Positions 62,646 to 64,000 of a DNA stretch of 64,000 nt are shown here, piece after piece. The notes below the pieces were generated by a model. It was not told the DNA's origin. It worked only from the letters and a program-made list of their open reading frames with translations, and did no database searches. Source of the DNA: Ichthyophis bannanicus (lineage: Eukaryota > Chordata > Amphibia > Gymnophiona > Ichthyophiidae); assembly GCA_033557465.1 (NCBI GenBank), contig CM066034.1, positions 413,208,159 through 413,272,158 of the forward strand, given 5' to 3'. Positions within the stretch are counted from its first letter, which is position 1. Each line of letters starts with the position of its first letter. The translations under genes were made by a program, and so were the position numbers.

Positions 62646-63787
62646 TTAACCTTTATATATTCAAATTTATTAATTCTTGAGCCAGCATGTAACACATTAT
62701 TCATAACAAAAAACATTTATACTGTCATGTACAATTTATATCCATGGTTAAACAAAACAATTCTCATATATACACTCAGAAACATGCTCATGTATTGTTG
62801 TACCCACTCTTTGCCTTAATACCTCTTTGTCAGCCGCCAAGTCTGTATTAATCATTACAGGGTTGTATAAACCCCCTTCACTGACTTCCAAGGCCAATTT
62901 CTTCCTATCAAATATATGGGTGATTTTTCTTATTTTGTCCACCCATCCCCCCTTCCTCCCTCCCTCTCCCACCCCTCCCTTAATATATATTGCATGACCA
63001 TAGTGAAAACTTAGATATCCCTACTTTAATGTTTTATTCTGGAAGGAGGACATTCGGCCAAGCAAGCACATCAAGGCCCACCTCTTCAATCTCTTCTCAA
63101 GTGGTACTGTCAACTTGTTTGGAGGTTCCATGCCTTTAGTCTAAATGTCTATCTCCTATCCCCCTCTAATCTATCAGATCAGCATATTGACTGTAATGCA
63201 CACCATGATTGCGATTCAATACCCCAATCATGTTTGTATTAAAGTATCGTTTTGATCCTATCTCAGGGGCTCTCCTCATCCCATATCCCGATATGATTTC
63301 TATTCCTTCACAATTCCATCCCAATTATCCAATGTGTACTGGTTCAATACTTGGCTTCTTAATCTAGAGGACAATGTTTGGATGTAAGGCTCCCATACGC
63401 CTAGGAAGCGTACCCATAACTGGTTTGATCCTTTTGATTGCTCCCACTCAAACAGCATATATTAATGTAAGGCTTATTTCCAAGGCCCTACTGCTGGTCC
63501 ATCCGGGCTCAACCAAGCACCCAAGATGCATTTACGTGCTAACATCAAAGCTACACGTATCCATTTCATCATCACATTCCTACTTGTCGATCGGTCCACC
63601 TGGCCCTGTTCCAAGTCCAGAACTGCTACTTGAGGGTTCAGTGTTATTCTAGACTTTAGCACCTTGCTTAGATAATTGCCCACGTATGTCCAAAATTTCC
63701 CAGTTACTGAGCAATTCCAAAACATATGGCCCAGGGTTACTGCACAACATGGGCAGTTTGCAAATCTGGCTTTATATGCTTTGCAAA
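62646..63787 (-). mobile_element. L1/Tx1-like LINE 3' end (antisense)
   Basis: The minus strand carries the last part of an ORF2 (63360-63787) and a long 3' UTR down to about 62646, where an AATAAA-like end appears. The coding part interrupts nothing recognisable upstream because SINE-A starts at 63788. Mostly non-coding with a T/C-rich segment at 62940-62985. Confidence 0.55.
63360..63787 (-). pseudogene. L1/Tx1-like ORF2 C-terminus
   Basis: The minus frame 63474-63725 reads MFWNCSVTGKFWTYVGNYL, then KWIRVALMLARKCILGAWLS, followed by PDGPAVGPWK. Upstream of it CxxC-type sequence (FANCPCCAVTLGHMFW) completes the Cys/His motif found at the C-terminus of L1-group ORF2 proteins (HMxWxCxxxxxFW, ARxxILxxW). 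RT and endonuclease are outside. A frameshift near 63470 breaks the end. Confidence 0.55.
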
Positions 63788-64000
63788 TGCAATGTGTGCC
63801 TTTGAGTCAGTCCTGACTCCTGGTGACCCAGAAGCTCCTGGATTTTCTTGGCAGTGTCACTGGAAGTAGATTGCCAGGCCTTTCTTCTGAGGCAATGGAG
63901 AGTTAAGTGACTTGCCCAAGGCCACAAGGAGTGCTAGTGGGAATTGAACCCTGGTTGCTTGGTTACCATGCCAGTGTTCTAACCACTAGGCTACTCCTCC
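63788..64000 (-). mobile_element. SINE-A copy (-), cut by window edge
   Basis: Nearly identical to 30140-30350 across its length, beginning gcaatgtgtgcctttgagtc and reaching 'accactaggctactcctcc' at the last base. B-box (minus strand) GGTTCAATTCC is intact. High similarity to the copy in the LTR suggests recent activity. Confidence 0.8.

Overview
The window reads as vertebrate nuclear DNA from a large, transposon-swamped genome. The mix is CR1-, L2-, RTE/BovB-, R4/Dong- and L1-type LINEs, several DIRS tyrosine-recombinase retrotransposons, tRNA-derived SINEs, palindromic MITEs and one endogenous retrovirus. Abundant DIRS together with CR1 and L2 suggests an amphibian (caecilian-like) or another tetrapod with a big genome; that is inference, not proof. 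I see no host protein-coding gene, rRNA or true tRNA gene. Nearly all long reading frames belong to mobile elements, and most are broken.

Layout. 1-2.19 kb: anonymous AT-rich DNA and an R4/Dong-like LINE fragment (-). 2.19-7.4 kb: an antisense L2-like LINE (copy A) cut by two later LINE insertions. 7.49-10.96 kb: a palindromic MITE split by a sense L2-like LINE (copy B), itself split by another MITE. 11.7-15.9 kb: DIRS-1, with inverted terminal repeats, gag and recombinase but no RT/RNase H body. 15.9-24.7 kb: SINE-B, MITE-like DNA, RTE copy A (+), a decayed CR1-like LINE (-) holding an element made of serial hairpins. 24.7-27 kb: another CR1-like copy (-) interrupted by a GT minisatellite and hairpin-bearing tandem repeat, then a CR1 fragment (+) ending in a perfect 33-bp fold-back. 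27.1-30.4 kb: 3' end of an endogenous retrovirus (env-like remnant, purine tract, LTR) whose LTR carries RTE copy B and a SINE. 30.4-34.5 kb: two CR1-like copies (-) and a CR1 5'UTR-type tandem repeat (+). 34.5-39.1 kb: truncated DIRS-4, whose gag is split by a 1.27-kb ORF-less element carrying a hammerhead-ribozyme-like motif. 39.1-43 kb: an L1-like ORF1-only element split by RTE copy C. 43-46.2 kb: SINEs, mostly anonymous DNA and a possible MYB-like exon. 46.2-60 kb: DIRS-2, into which complete DIRS-3 is nested; both carry further insertions. 60-64 kb: a second copy of the hairpin minisatellite, a CR1 5'UTR plus ORF1 (+), an L1/Tx1-like ORF2 end (-) and a SINE cut by the window edge.

How they relate. 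The DIRS elements encode gag, RT-RNase H and tyrosine recombinase on the minus strand, flanked by inverted terminal repeats with an internal complementary region. The SINE with an RTE-like tail may have been mobilised by the RTE family present in three copies. The nesting gives a relative timetable: L2-like, CR1-like and DIRS-2 copies are older; RTE copies B and C, the SINEs, DIRS-3 and the hammerhead element are younger. Boundaries are read by eye from alignments between copies inside the window, so most ends carry tens of bases of uncertainty.
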